This document shows positions 18,755 to 25,856 of a DNA stretch of 64,000 bases, piece after piece; position 1 is the first letter of the stretch; the number at the start of each line of letters is the position of its first letter. The DNA is from Croceivirga lutea. GTDB taxonomy: Bacteria > Bacteroidota > Bacteroidia > Flavobacteriales > Flavobacteriaceae. The notes beneath the pieces were generated by a model. That model did not search any database, was not told the DNA's origin, and was given only the letters and a program-made list of their open reading frames with translations. The stretch is from assembly GCF_014235875.1 (NCBI RefSeq), contig NZ_JACJUK010000004.1, forward strand, positions 310,001 to 374,000. Reading direction: 5' to 3'. The position numbers and the translations under genes are program-made.

Positions 18755-20698
18755 TTATTTAAAATGATAACGCACAAAACCTTCCATAGCCTCATATTCA
18801 GCTAAGCCTAGGTCATTATATTTTCTTGCAGTTTCTTTATTACGTTGTTCCGCTCTTTGCCAGAATTCGCGTTCATCATTTCCAGGAAACATAGCGGCAT
18901 CTTTCTGCGATTGGTGTTTAAATATGGCGTTTATTTTTCTGGTCATGTCTCGTGGTCCAATAGGTACGGTCATTTCCATATCTGCAATATCCCATTCTTG
19001 CCATGCACCTCTATACATCCAAACGTAGCAATCATCAAGCCATTTTGCACCCTCTTCAACCAAGCGTTCTAAGGTTTTAAAAACAATTTGCAAGCAAACT
19101 CGGTGGGTGCCATGAGGGTCAGATAAATCTCCTGCTACAAAAATTTGATGCGGTTGCACTTTTTGTAATAAATCATAGGTAATCTGAATGTCTTCTTCAG
19201 AATGCGGTTTCTTTTTAACAGCACCCGTTTCGTAAAACGGAAGGTTTAAAAAATGCGCATTTTCTTCTTCAACACCGCAGTATCGGCAAGCCGATAGTGC
19301 TTCTCCTTTTCGGATTAGGCCTTTATAACTTTGTATCTCTAAGCTATCAATTTCTCCAGGTTTTTTTGCACTTAAGAACTGCCTTACATTTTGAAGTTTT
19401 TCTTTTAAACCTTCATTATCTTTTTGAACATCTGCAGCAAAATCTAGAAAACGAATGACTTCATCATCAAAAACCGCAATGTTACCAGAAGTTTGATAGG
19501 CTACATGTACCTGATGCCCTTGGTCTACCAACCTAAGTAAAGTGCCCCCCATTGAGATAACGTCATCATCTGGGTGCGGACTAAAAATAAGTGAACGTTT
19601 AGGGTAGGGGAAGGCACGTTCTGGTCTTCTTTCATCATCAGCATGGGGTTTACCACCAGGCCAACCCGTAATGGTGGCTTGTAACTCGTTAAAAACTTTA
19701 AGGTTGATTTGTTCTGCGGAACCAATTTCTGCCACCAAACTACCCATACCATATTCGTTATAATCTTCATTGGTAAGTTTTAAAATGGCTTTTCCTAATT
19801 TCTCAGAAAGCCAAATGGTAGACTTTTTTATAAGGCGGTCTGTCCAATCACAATCACCCACCAACCAAGGGGTTTGAATTCTAGTTAAAAATTGAGCAGA
19901 AGCATCGTCTAAAATGTAATCGCAATTCGGATGAATTTGTAAAAACGTAGCTGGTACAGATTCTCTAATTTCACCTTCAACAGCATCTTTAATAATGGGT
20001 GCTTTACCTTCACCCCAGGCCATCAAGTAGATTTTTTTAGCATTCATTATGGTACCAACCCCCATAGTTAAAGCTCTACTAGGAACATTTTCTTGACCAA
20101 AGAAATCGCTCGCCGCATCTAGTTTGGTAACACGGTCTAAGCGTATCATTCTTGTTTTACTTTGTAAAGAAGAGCCAGGTTCGTTAAACCCAATATGACC
20201 CGTTCTACCTATACCTAAAATTTGAATGTCTAAACCGCCAGCGTTTTCAATTTTTTGCTCGTATTCTTGACAATACCTTTTAACCTCACTTTCAGCAATA
20301 CTCCCATCAGGAATGTGAATATTTTCTGCGGGTATATCAATATGGTCAAACAGGTGTTCATTCATAAAACGAACGTAGCTGTGAATTGACTCTGGCTGCA
20401 TAGGGTAGTACTCGTCAAGATTAAAGGTGATAACGTTTTTAAAGCTTAATCCTTCATTTTTGTGCAGCTGTACTAAAAAATCGTAAACCTTAGTTGGTGT
20501 AGAACCCGTTGCTAGTCCGAGTACAGCGTTTTCACCTTTTGCTTGTCTTTCTCTAATCAATTTGGCAATCTCATGGGCAACATAGTTAGATGCAGCTTCA
20601 GAGCTATCGTGAATTAAAGTATTTACCTTTTCAAACTTTCGAACACCCTCATGGTCCGGATTGGTCTTTGGAACAATTTCTGCGATGGCTTTAGACAT
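18755..20698 (-). CDS. nagB: Glucosamine-6-phosphate deaminase fused to PIG-L deacetylase domain
   Basis: The 647 residues have two parts. Residues about 20-290 are NagB, converting glucosamine-6-phosphate to fructose-6-phosphate plus ammonia, with GLATGSTPTKVYD, NLDEYY (93-98) and GIGRTGHIGF (162-171). From about 365 on is a PIG-L/LmbE deacetylase domain with SPHPDDDVISMGG (373-385), the zinc-binding HPDD motif. I chose the start at 20698: a longer frame runs to 20761, but the predicted -7 box (20728-20721) lies inside that extension. No nagA is visible nearby, so the PIG-L part may supply a deacetylase step, which is an inference. It is the first gene of the nagB-GH3-anmK operon. Confidence 0.94.
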   Translation of the reverse strand: MSKAIAEIVPKTNPDHEGVRKFEKVNTLIHDSSEAASNYVAHEIAKLIRERQAKGENAVLGLATGSTPTKVYDFLVQLHKNEGLSFKNVITFNLDEYYPMQPESIHSYVRFMNEHLFDHIDIPAENIHIPDGSIAESEVKRYCQEYEQKIENAGGLDIQILGIGRTGHIGFNEPGSSLQSKTRMIRLDRVTKLDAASDFFGQENVPSRALTMGVGTIMNAKKIYLMAWGEGKAPIIKDAVEGEIRESVPATFLQIHPNCDYILDDASAQFLTRIQTPWLVGDCDWTDRLIKKSTIWLSEKLGKAILKLTNEDYNEYGMGSLVAEIGSAEQINLKVFNELQATITGWPGGKPHADDERRPERAFPYPKRSLIFSPHPDDDVISMGGTLLRLVDQGHQVHVAYQTSGNIAVFDDEVIRFLDFAADVQKDNEGLKEKLQNVRQFLSAKKPGEIDSLEIQSYKGLIRKGEALSACRYCGVEEENAHFLNLPFYETGAVKKKPHSEEDIQITYDLLQKVQPHQIFVAGDLSDPHGTHRVCLQIVFKTLERLVEEGAKWLDDCYVWMYRGAWQEWDIADMEMTVPIGPRDMTRKINAIFKHQSQKDAAMFPGNDEREFWQRAEQRNKETARKYNDLGLAEYEAMEGFVRYHFK

Positions 20699-20720
20699 GA
20701 TTTTGTTTGTTTTAACAAGA

Positions 20721-20781
20721 CAAAGGTAAAAAAAGATTTCCAAAATTGCTGTTTTATGCATTTTAATATGCTGTTTTATGC
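20721..20781 (-). promoter_or_regulatory. nagB promoter with 22-bp-spaced direct repeat, probable DeoR operator
   Basis: On the minus strand TACCTTTG (20728-20721) is a perfect -7 box, 23 bases before the nagB start. Upstream of it, the plus-strand sequence GCTGTTTTATGC occurs twice, at 20748-20759 and 20770-20781, exactly 22 bp apart (two helical turns). DeoR-family proteins often bind repeated sites next to their own gene, and the DeoR gene diverges from here. No good -33 box was seen. Confidence 0.55.
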
Positions 20782-20839
20782 GTTTAATAACATTAAATTC
20801 ACCTTTAAATAGCGTAAAAACGCAATAAATAGGATTCCT

Positions 20840-20847
20840 TATCTTTG
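20840..20847 (+). promoter_or_regulatory. Predicted deoR-murQ -7 box
   Basis: TATCTTTG fits TAnnTTTG perfectly and ends 17 bases before the DeoR start codon. An inverted motif GCGTAAAAACGC (20813-20824) lies just upstream and could be a further operator element. Confidence 0.5.
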
Positions 20848-20864
20848 AAAATTAAAATCAATAT

Positions 20865-21614
20865 ATGCTTAAAGAAGAGCGGCAATTAGCTATTCTTAAA
20901 GAAGTTGAGTTACACAACCGGGTGCAGTTAACAGATTTGGCTGACAAGCTTGATGTTTCTATAGACACCGTTCGCAGAGATGTAAAAGAGCTAGATACTG
21001 ACAATAAACTACGAAAAGTTCATGGTGGTGCTATTAGTCTAGGTTTTTCAAATTATAGTCCGGCTCGTAATAACATCTATAAACTGCAAGAAAAAACAGC
21101 AATAGCAGAAAAAGCTGCAAAACTCGTCAAAGAGGGTAGTGCAATTTTAATAGATGGTGGTACCACTTGTTTAGAACTGGCCCGTCTACTGCCTACTAAT
21201 ATAAACCTCACCTGTTTTACACTTAGTTTACCTGTGGCACAAGAACTTATGCATAAACCCAATGTAGAAGTTATATTTATTGGTGGCCGCTTATCTAAAG
21301 ATGCACAGATTACCATTGGTGCTAATACTATTAATAATCTATCAGAAATTACAGTTGATTACGGATTTATTGGCACGGGCTATGTAGATGCTATTTACGG
21401 CTTAACAGAATTTGATTGGGACATTGTTCAAACAAAAAAAGCTGTCATTGAAGCTTCAAAAAGAACAATTTTACTTTGTATTTCAGAAAAACTAAATTCA
21501 AAACACCGTTATAAAACGTGTAGTTTAAATCAAATAGACACCTTGGTAACCGAGTTATCACCAGAACACGCACTTTTAACTACATTTAGAAAACAAAATA
21601 TACGTTTACTCTAA
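20865..21614 (+). CDS. DeoR/GlpR family transcriptional regulator
   Basis: A 249-residue cytoplasmic repressor-type protein. The N-terminal winged helix (about 3-57) carries the DeoR signature LADKLDVSIDTVRRDVKEL followed by KVHGGAI. The C-terminal sugar-phosphate sensor domain contains LIDGGTTCLELAR and FIGTGYVD, the isomerase-like fold that binds phosphorylated sugars. The ligand is probably an amino-sugar phosphate such as GlcNAc-6P, GlcN-6P or MurNAc-6P, judged from its neighbours nagB and murQ. Its stop codon overlaps the murQ start by one base, and it diverges from nagB, so it probably controls both operons. Confidence 0.94.
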   Translation: MLKEERQLAILKEVELHNRVQLTDLADKLDVSIDTVRRDVKELDTDNKLRKVHGGAISLGFSNYSPARNNIYKLQEKTAIAEKAAKLVKEGSAILIDGGTTCLELARLLPTNINLTCFTLSLPVAQELMHKPNVEVIFIGGRLSKDAQITIGANTINNLSEITVDYGFIGTGYVDAIYGLTEFDWDIVQTKKAVIEASKRTILLCISEKLNSKHRYKTCSLNQIDTLVTELSPEHALLTTFRKQNIRLL

Positions 21615-22426
21615 TGGCAGATTTTACCAAAATCACTGAACAAGCTTCTTTGCATAACCACCTAGAACAACAATCTACCCTTGCTTTATTGCAAGGTATT
21701 AATCAAGAAGATAAAAAAGTTGCAGCAGCTGTAGGCGAGGTAATTCCGCAAATAGAAAAATTAGTTGATGCTGCCGTTGAACGTTTTAAAAAAGGTGGGC
21801 GCCTGTTTTATATAGGAGCGGGAACAAGTGGGCGATTAGGAATTTTAGATGCTTCTGAAATACCCCCAACTTTTGGAATGCCATTTGACCGAGTAATAGG
21901 TATTATTGCTGGTGGTGACGGTGCTATACGCAAAGCAGTAGAGTTTGCAGAAGACAATACCTTACAAGCATGGAAAGACTTGCAAGAGCACAATATTAAT
22001 GCAAATGATGTATTAGTTGGTATTGCCGCTTCTGGTACAACACCTTATGTATTAGGAGGGATACGAGAAGCGAATGAAAATGGTATTCTCACTGCCGGAA
22101 TTACTAACAATCCGGGTTCACCATTAGCAACCCAAGCATCAATTGGTATTGCGGTAGATGTTGGTCCAGAATTTGTAACAGGTAGCACTCGTATGAAATC
22201 TGGAACCAGTCAGAAATTGGTGTTGAATATGATTTCTACTGCCTTAATGATTAAAATTGGTCGTGTTAAGGGGAATAAAATGGTGGATATGCAATTGACT
22301 AATACTAAACTTGTAGACCGTGGTACTCGTTATTTAGTAGAAGCACTGGATATAGATTACAAGGAAGCGGAATTAGCTTTAAAAAAATACGGTTCTGTTA
22401 GGGAAGCTATCGCGAAATTGAGGTAA
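21614..22426 (+). CDS. murQ: N-acetylmuramic acid 6-phosphate etherase
   Basis: Cleaves the lactyl ether of MurNAc-6P to GlcNAc-6P and lactate, completing the anmK step. The 270-residue protein has one SIS domain with GAGTSGRLGILDASE (68-82, catalytic Glu82), a GIAASGTTPYVLGG loop, and the MurQ signature GSTRMKSGTSQKLVLNM. It is somewhat shorter than the E. coli enzyme (about 300). The last codons, ending AKLR, fall at the junction with a REP-type element: the bases from the Lys codon through the stop also occur at the other 3'-type REP copies, and the final 54 bases of the gene are repeated in tandem just downstream. Confidence 0.95.
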   Translation: MADFTKITEQASLHNHLEQQSTLALLQGINQEDKKVAAAVGEVIPQIEKLVDAAVERFKKGGRLFYIGAGTSGRLGILDASEIPPTFGMPFDRVIGIIAGGDGAIRKAVEFAEDNTLQAWKDLQEHNINANDVLVGIAASGTTPYVLGGIREANENGILTAGITNNPGSPLATQASIGIAVDVGPEFVTGSTRMKSGTSQKLVLNMISTALMIKIGRVKGNKMVDMQLTNTKLVDRGTRYLVEALDIDYKEAELALKKYGSVREAIAKLR

Positions 22427-22458
22427 TCATACTGAACGAAATGCTGTTTTAGTTAAAT

Positions 22459-22479
22459 GTACGGATTGCAAATCCGCGC
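22459..22479 (+). repeat. REP palindrome, copy A
   Basis: Core stem CGGATT-gca-AATCCG with a following CGCTATCAGG tail. Orientation is taken as plus. It lies in duplication unit 1, 33 bases after the murQ stop. Confidence 0.85.
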
Positions 22480-22572
22480 TATCAGGTTAGCTTTGAAAAA
22501 ATACGGTTCTGTTAGGGAAGCTATCGCGAAATTGAGGTAATCGTACTGACCGAAATGCTGTTTTAGTTAAAT

Positions 22573-22593
22573 GCACGGATTTCAAATCCGCGC
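22573..22593 (+). repeat. REP palindrome, copy B
   Basis: Same stem as copy A with loop change (CGGATT-tca-AATCCG), in duplication unit 2, plus orientation. It is the left boundary of the interval holding the orphan lipoprotein gene. Confidence 0.85.
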
Positions 22594-22670
22594 TATCAGG
22601 GTATATACCTAATTATGATTTGCCAACTTTAGAAGTGGAAAATGGAATAGTAACTGAAAATTAAAGATTA

Positions 22671-23288
22671 ATGATTCAACAAGGAAGTAAATTACTACTC
22701 TATCTTTTTTACATTACTGTTTTTTCATGTAAAGGTGATTTACAGCTAAAAAAAGAAGATTCAAAGAAAAATCATATTGAAAATTTCAATATTGTTGATA
22801 AAGAGCAATGTGACTTTTTTCATGATTTTAATAAATTAAGGAAAAACATTCTTAAGGGAGAAGTAGAAGACTTAGAAACATACTTTAAGTTTCCTCTTGA
22901 AAATAGTGATGCTTGGCATTTGGTTTATCTAAATTCGGAAGGTGCCGAATATGATTCGAATAAAGACTTTTCGAAATATGACTTTCATGAATACTATAAT
23001 AACTTTTTTCCCGAGGGTTTTAAAGAATTATTATCCTCAGTAGATATTAATAGTCTTCAAGAAATTGGTATTCAAAGTTCTAGTAAAATTTCAAAAAAGG
23101 ATAGAAACGATAATTTGATTGAAACTTATTTTATGGTTTCCAATTATTCTAATTCAGATAAGCACCTAAAATTTACAGTATATATAAGTTTTTATGAGGA
23201 AGGTGAAATATACGAAACTACTCTATTATATATTTTTGATTACAATAAATGCCAACTAAAATTTGAAAAACTACTTTTAGCGGGTTAA
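22671..23288 (+). CDS. Hypothetical lipoprotein between inverted REP copies
   Basis: I do not recognise this 205-residue protein. It begins with a basic n-region and a hydrophobic stretch (8-20) ending in FSC, a lipobox with Cys near residue 20, so it should be a lipoprotein. The rest is polar, rich in Asp/Lys/Asn/Phe, with no repeats or catalytic motif that I can see. It is more AT-rich than murQ and lies between REP copies B (plus) and C (minus), which suggests an acquired cassette. Confidence 0.7.
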   Translation: MIQQGSKLLLYLFYITVFSCKGDLQLKKEDSKKNHIENFNIVDKEQCDFFHDFNKLRKNILKGEVEDLETYFKFPLENSDAWHLVYLNSEGAEYDSNKDFSKYDFHEYYNNFFPEGFKELLSSVDINSLQEIGIQSSSKISKKDRNDNLIETYFMVSNYSNSDKHLKFTVYISFYEEGEIYETTLLYIFDYNKCQLKFEKLLLAG

Positions 23289-23307
23289 ATGTCATTTACA
23301 CCCGATA

Positions 23308-23328
23308 GCGCGGATTTGCAATCCGTGC
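23308..23328 (-). repeat. REP palindrome, copy C (inverted)
   Basis: Reverse orientation of copies A and B (CGGATT-tgc-AATCCG preceded by CCCGATAGCG). It lies 57 bases upstream of the RAYT start. Its right flank, from ACATTAAAA to about 23371, recurs beside copy E. Confidence 0.87.
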
Positions 23329-23385
23329 ATTTAACACATTAAAAGCATATCATAAACGTTTTATCAAAAATGCTATCTTGTAAAG

Positions 23386-23946
23386 ATGTCAACCAAACAC
23401 AAAGCCACAACAACAGACGATTGCTATTTTATGACGATAACTGTTGTTGATTGGATAGACCTTTTTACCCGTTTACAACAGAAATATATAATTACAGATG
23501 CCCTTACCTATTGTCAAGAGAACAAAGGTCTTTAATTGTATGCATATTGTTTGATGCCTAGTCATCTACATCTTTTAGCCAAAGCAACAGATAGTTTTGT
23601 AATGTCTGATATAATTCGTGATTTTAAAAAATTCACCTCAAAACAAATAATTAAACAAATTAATGAACAGCCTGAAAGTAGAAGAGAATGGCTTTTAGAA
23701 CATTTTCAAAAGGCATGCCAACATTTAAAAAGACCACAACAATATAAAGTTTGGCAAGATGGTTACCATGCAGCGATTGCGTATTCAAACAATTTTATAA
23801 AAGAAAAGATAAACTATATTCATAGCAATCCCGTTAAGGATAAAATAGTTGAAAACGCTGAGGACTATATTTTTAGTTCTGCGAGAAATTATGCCTTATT
23901 GGAAAGTGAAATTGAGGTAATCGTACTGACCGAAATGCTGTTTTAG
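23386..23946 (+). pseudogene. REP-associated tyrosine transposase (RAYT), interrupted by one stop
   Basis: A single frame from ATG at 23386 to the stop at 23946 (186 codons) reads through except for one TAA at 23533-23535, codon 50. Before it: a TDDCYFMTITVVDW start and CQENKGL. After it: YAYCLMPSHLHLL, the HUH nuclease motif (His-Leu-His), then FQDGYHA-like VWQDGYHAA with the catalytic-type Tyr, and KINYIHSNPV. This is the IS200/TnpA_REP family that processes REP palindromes. A GAA-to-TAA change would explain the stop, because KGLE-x-YAY is the usual pattern. Without read-through the downstream part could only start at TTG 23536. REP copies C and D flank it in opposite directions. Confidence 0.88.
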
Positions 23947-23952
23947 TTAAAC

Positions 23953-23973
23953 GCACGGATTGCAAATCCGCGC
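23953..23973 (+). repeat. REP palindrome, copy D
   Basis: CGGATT-gca-AATCCG in plus orientation, 7 bases after the RAYT stop. The about 45 bases before it, which encode the last residues of the transposase, recur before copies A and B. Confidence 0.87.
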
Positions 23974-24034
23974 TATCAGGTCGGGGATTACCTCTGGGGT
24001 TCTTGGGGTTTCATCACAATTAAGCAATTAACTT

Positions 24035-24391
24035 ATGACAGAAGAAAAGAAAAAAACAGTCTTTTTTATTGCCTTGGGCATTTTTATTTTAGGAGGAGTC
24101 ATTTACAACTCAATGATGAAAGAAGATTTATACAAAAATAAAGCTACTGTCCAAGGTGAGATAACGGATTTCAGCTTCAGTAACAATAATTATTTGGTAG
24201 AGTATAAGTATACTGTTGATGGAAAAATATATCGAAATGCTGAATCCACCGATTATTTTAAGTGTGACGACGGCACACCAGGTTGTAAGGGTAAAAAATT
24301 TACAGTAGAGTATTCTTCTAAAAATCCCAAAAACAGTAAAATTAACCTAGGCAGGTTCAACAACAAAAAATTGATTGCCCCGAGCTTCTAA
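24035..24391 (+). CDS. Hypothetical membrane-anchored protein, DUF3592-like
   Basis: A 118-residue protein with one N-terminal membrane segment (about 8-26) and a small beta-rich domain (ATVQGEITDFSF ... YKYTVDGKIYRN) that resembles the DUF3592 pattern; this is a resemblance only. A CDDGTPGC segment could form a disulphide outside the membrane. Function unknown. It lies between REP copies D and E, in the same arrangement as the lipoprotein gene between B and C. Confidence 0.65.
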   Translation: MTEEKKKTVFFIALGIFILGGVIYNSMMKEDLYKNKATVQGEITDFSFSNNNYLVEYKYTVDGKIYRNAESTDYFKCDDGTPGCKGKKFTVEYSSKNPKNSKINLGRFNNKKLIAPSF

Positions 24392-24429
24392 GCATACGCT
24401 TTTTTAGCGTTTGAATCACGAACCCGATA

Positions 24430-24450
24430 GCGCGGATTTGCAATCCGTGT
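24430..24450 (-). repeat. REP palindrome, copy E (inverted)
   Basis: Same orientation as copy C. About 45 bases of right flank (ACATTAAAAACATGCCATAA and onward) match the 5' flank of the RAYT, so this looks like the left end of a second, lost element. The rest of the gap to 24596 shows nothing. Confidence 0.85.
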
Positions 24451-24596
24451 ATTTGCAACATTAAAAACATGCCATAAACGTTTTATTAAAAATACCCCTG
24501 CTCCGTAGTAGTTAGGCTACAGCGAAAAAACAATAACTGTAAAACTCAAAGATACCTTACGGCCCAATTCCAAGCGTGTGCTAAAGAAGGTAATTC

Positions 24597-25718
24597 TTAC
24601 TTCGGCAATAGCTTATAAATACCTTTACCTTCTACCTCAACATAAATAAAACCATCTGGTCCTTGTTTAACGCTACGTACCCTACCAATACCATCGAGCA
24701 CCTTTTCACGATAGCTAACTGTGGTTCCTTTTTCCAATTCTAGACGTTCCAAATATTGAAAAGCTAAAGAGCCCACCAGAAGATTCCCTTTCCAGCCGGG
24801 ATATTTATCTGATGTTATAAACGCCATACCAGATGGGGCAATAGAAGGCACCCAATAATGTATAGGTTGTTCCATTCCAGGTCTAGACGTTTCATCGGTG
24901 ATAGAAGTACCACTATAATTAATACCATAGGTAATTACAGGCCAGCCGTAATTTTTTCCTTTTTCAATAATATTTAATTCGTCTCCACCTCTGGGTCCGT
25001 GTTCGTGTTCCCATATTTCGTTAGTAAACGGGTTTATAGTTAAGCCCTGCGGATTTCGATGACCGTAACTCCATATGGCTTTTTTGGCATTAACTTCATT
25101 TATAAACGGATTATCTTTTGGTATACTACCATCGTCATGTAAACGGTAAATTTTACCGCAGTCTCTCGTAATATCTTGCGGGTTTTCATCTCTGTTTCCT
25201 CTGTCACCTACCGAAAAGTACAGATAGCCTTCTTTATCAAAAATAATACGTGACCCAAAATGCTGCCCTTTTCCGGTATTGGGGCTTGCTTTATAAAGTA
25301 CTTTTTTATCGGTAAGTGCATATCCTTCTAATTTTGCCCTCACAATAGCTGTATTCGCGCCACGACCTTCACCTTCAGGCGAAGCAAAAGAGATGTAAAT
25401 GAAGTTATTCTGACTAAATTTTGGATGCACGGTAACATCTAAAAGCCCGCCTTGACCTTGTACTTTAATTTCAGGTAATCCACTAACTTCTGTTTTTTTT
25501 CCATTTTTAACAAGAAATAGCTTTCCTGACTTTTCGGTAACCAAAATGGAGTTATCAGGAAGAAAATCGAACCCCCATGGATTTTGTAGTCCTGACACCA
25601 CTAATTCCTCTGAAACTAGGGGTTTTACAGGCGATTTAATGTTTTTGTCAACAGATTGACCACAAGCTGTACTAAGCAGTACAACGAAAAAATAAAGATA
25701 AATCGCACAGTTTTTCAT
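24597..25718 (-). CDS. PQQ-dependent sugar dehydrogenase-type lipoprotein
   Basis: A 373-residue protein with a lipoprotein signal ending STAC (Cys19). It is a six-bladed beta-propeller of the soluble glucose/aldose dehydrogenase (Asd/YliI) family: NPWGFDFLPDNSILVTEKSG, GQGGLLDVTVHPKF, HFGSRIIFDKEGYLYFSVGD, the WSYGHRNPQGL loop and WEHEHGPRGGDELN, where His and Arg residues bind PQQ. It would oxidise aldose sugars in the periplasm, passing electrons to the respiratory chain. No PQQ synthesis genes are in the window. It stands alone, divergent from the giant surface protein gene. Confidence 0.92.
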   Translation of the reverse strand: MKNCAIYLYFFVVLLSTACGQSVDKNIKSPVKPLVSEELVVSGLQNPWGFDFLPDNSILVTEKSGKLFLVKNGKKTEVSGLPEIKVQGQGGLLDVTVHPKFSQNNFIYISFASPEGEGRGANTAIVRAKLEGYALTDKKVLYKASPNTGKGQHFGSRIIFDKEGYLYFSVGDRGNRDENPQDITRDCGKIYRLHDDGSIPKDNPFINEVNAKKAIWSYGHRNPQGLTINPFTNEIWEHEHGPRGGDELNIIEKGKNYGWPVITYGINYSGTSITDETSRPGMEQPIHYWVPSIAPSGMAFITSDKYPGWKGNLLVGSLAFQYLERLELEKGTTVSYREKVLDGIGRVRSVKQGPDGFIYVEVEGKGIYKLLPK

Positions 25719-25762
25719 AATTTTAACGATGAAATGATACTTTTTATAGTTGAATTGAAGTT

Positions 25763-25792
25763 TAAAGGTAAATAGAAATTATAAGTAACAAA
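25763..25792 (-). promoter_or_regulatory. Predicted promoter of sugar dehydrogenase gene
   Basis: On the minus strand TTTG (25792-25789) is followed after 18 bases by TACCTTTA (25770-25763), one mismatch from TAnnTTTG, about 45 bases before the start codon. Confidence 0.45.
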
Positions 25793-25856
25793 ATTACAAT
25801 CAGAAGAATATAGGGCTCCCAAATCTCCATATTTTTCAAAAAACCAGACTTAACCT

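Larger units (their letters stand above)
22373..22600 (+). repeat. Tandem duplication, 2 x 114 bp, murQ tail plus REP element
   Basis: Unit 1 (22373-22486) contains the last 54 bases of murQ and a REP palindrome. Unit 2 (22487-22600) repeats all of it with only a few substitutions. Both begin TTAGCTTT and end CGCTATCAGG. The second copy of the murQ tail has no start and is not expressed as a gene. Confidence 0.92.

Noticed and set aside
20699-20761. Upstream extension of nagB by 21 residues
   Set aside because: The extension contains the predicted -7 box and reads as a hydrophobic non-conserved stretch; the start at 20698 fits the family.
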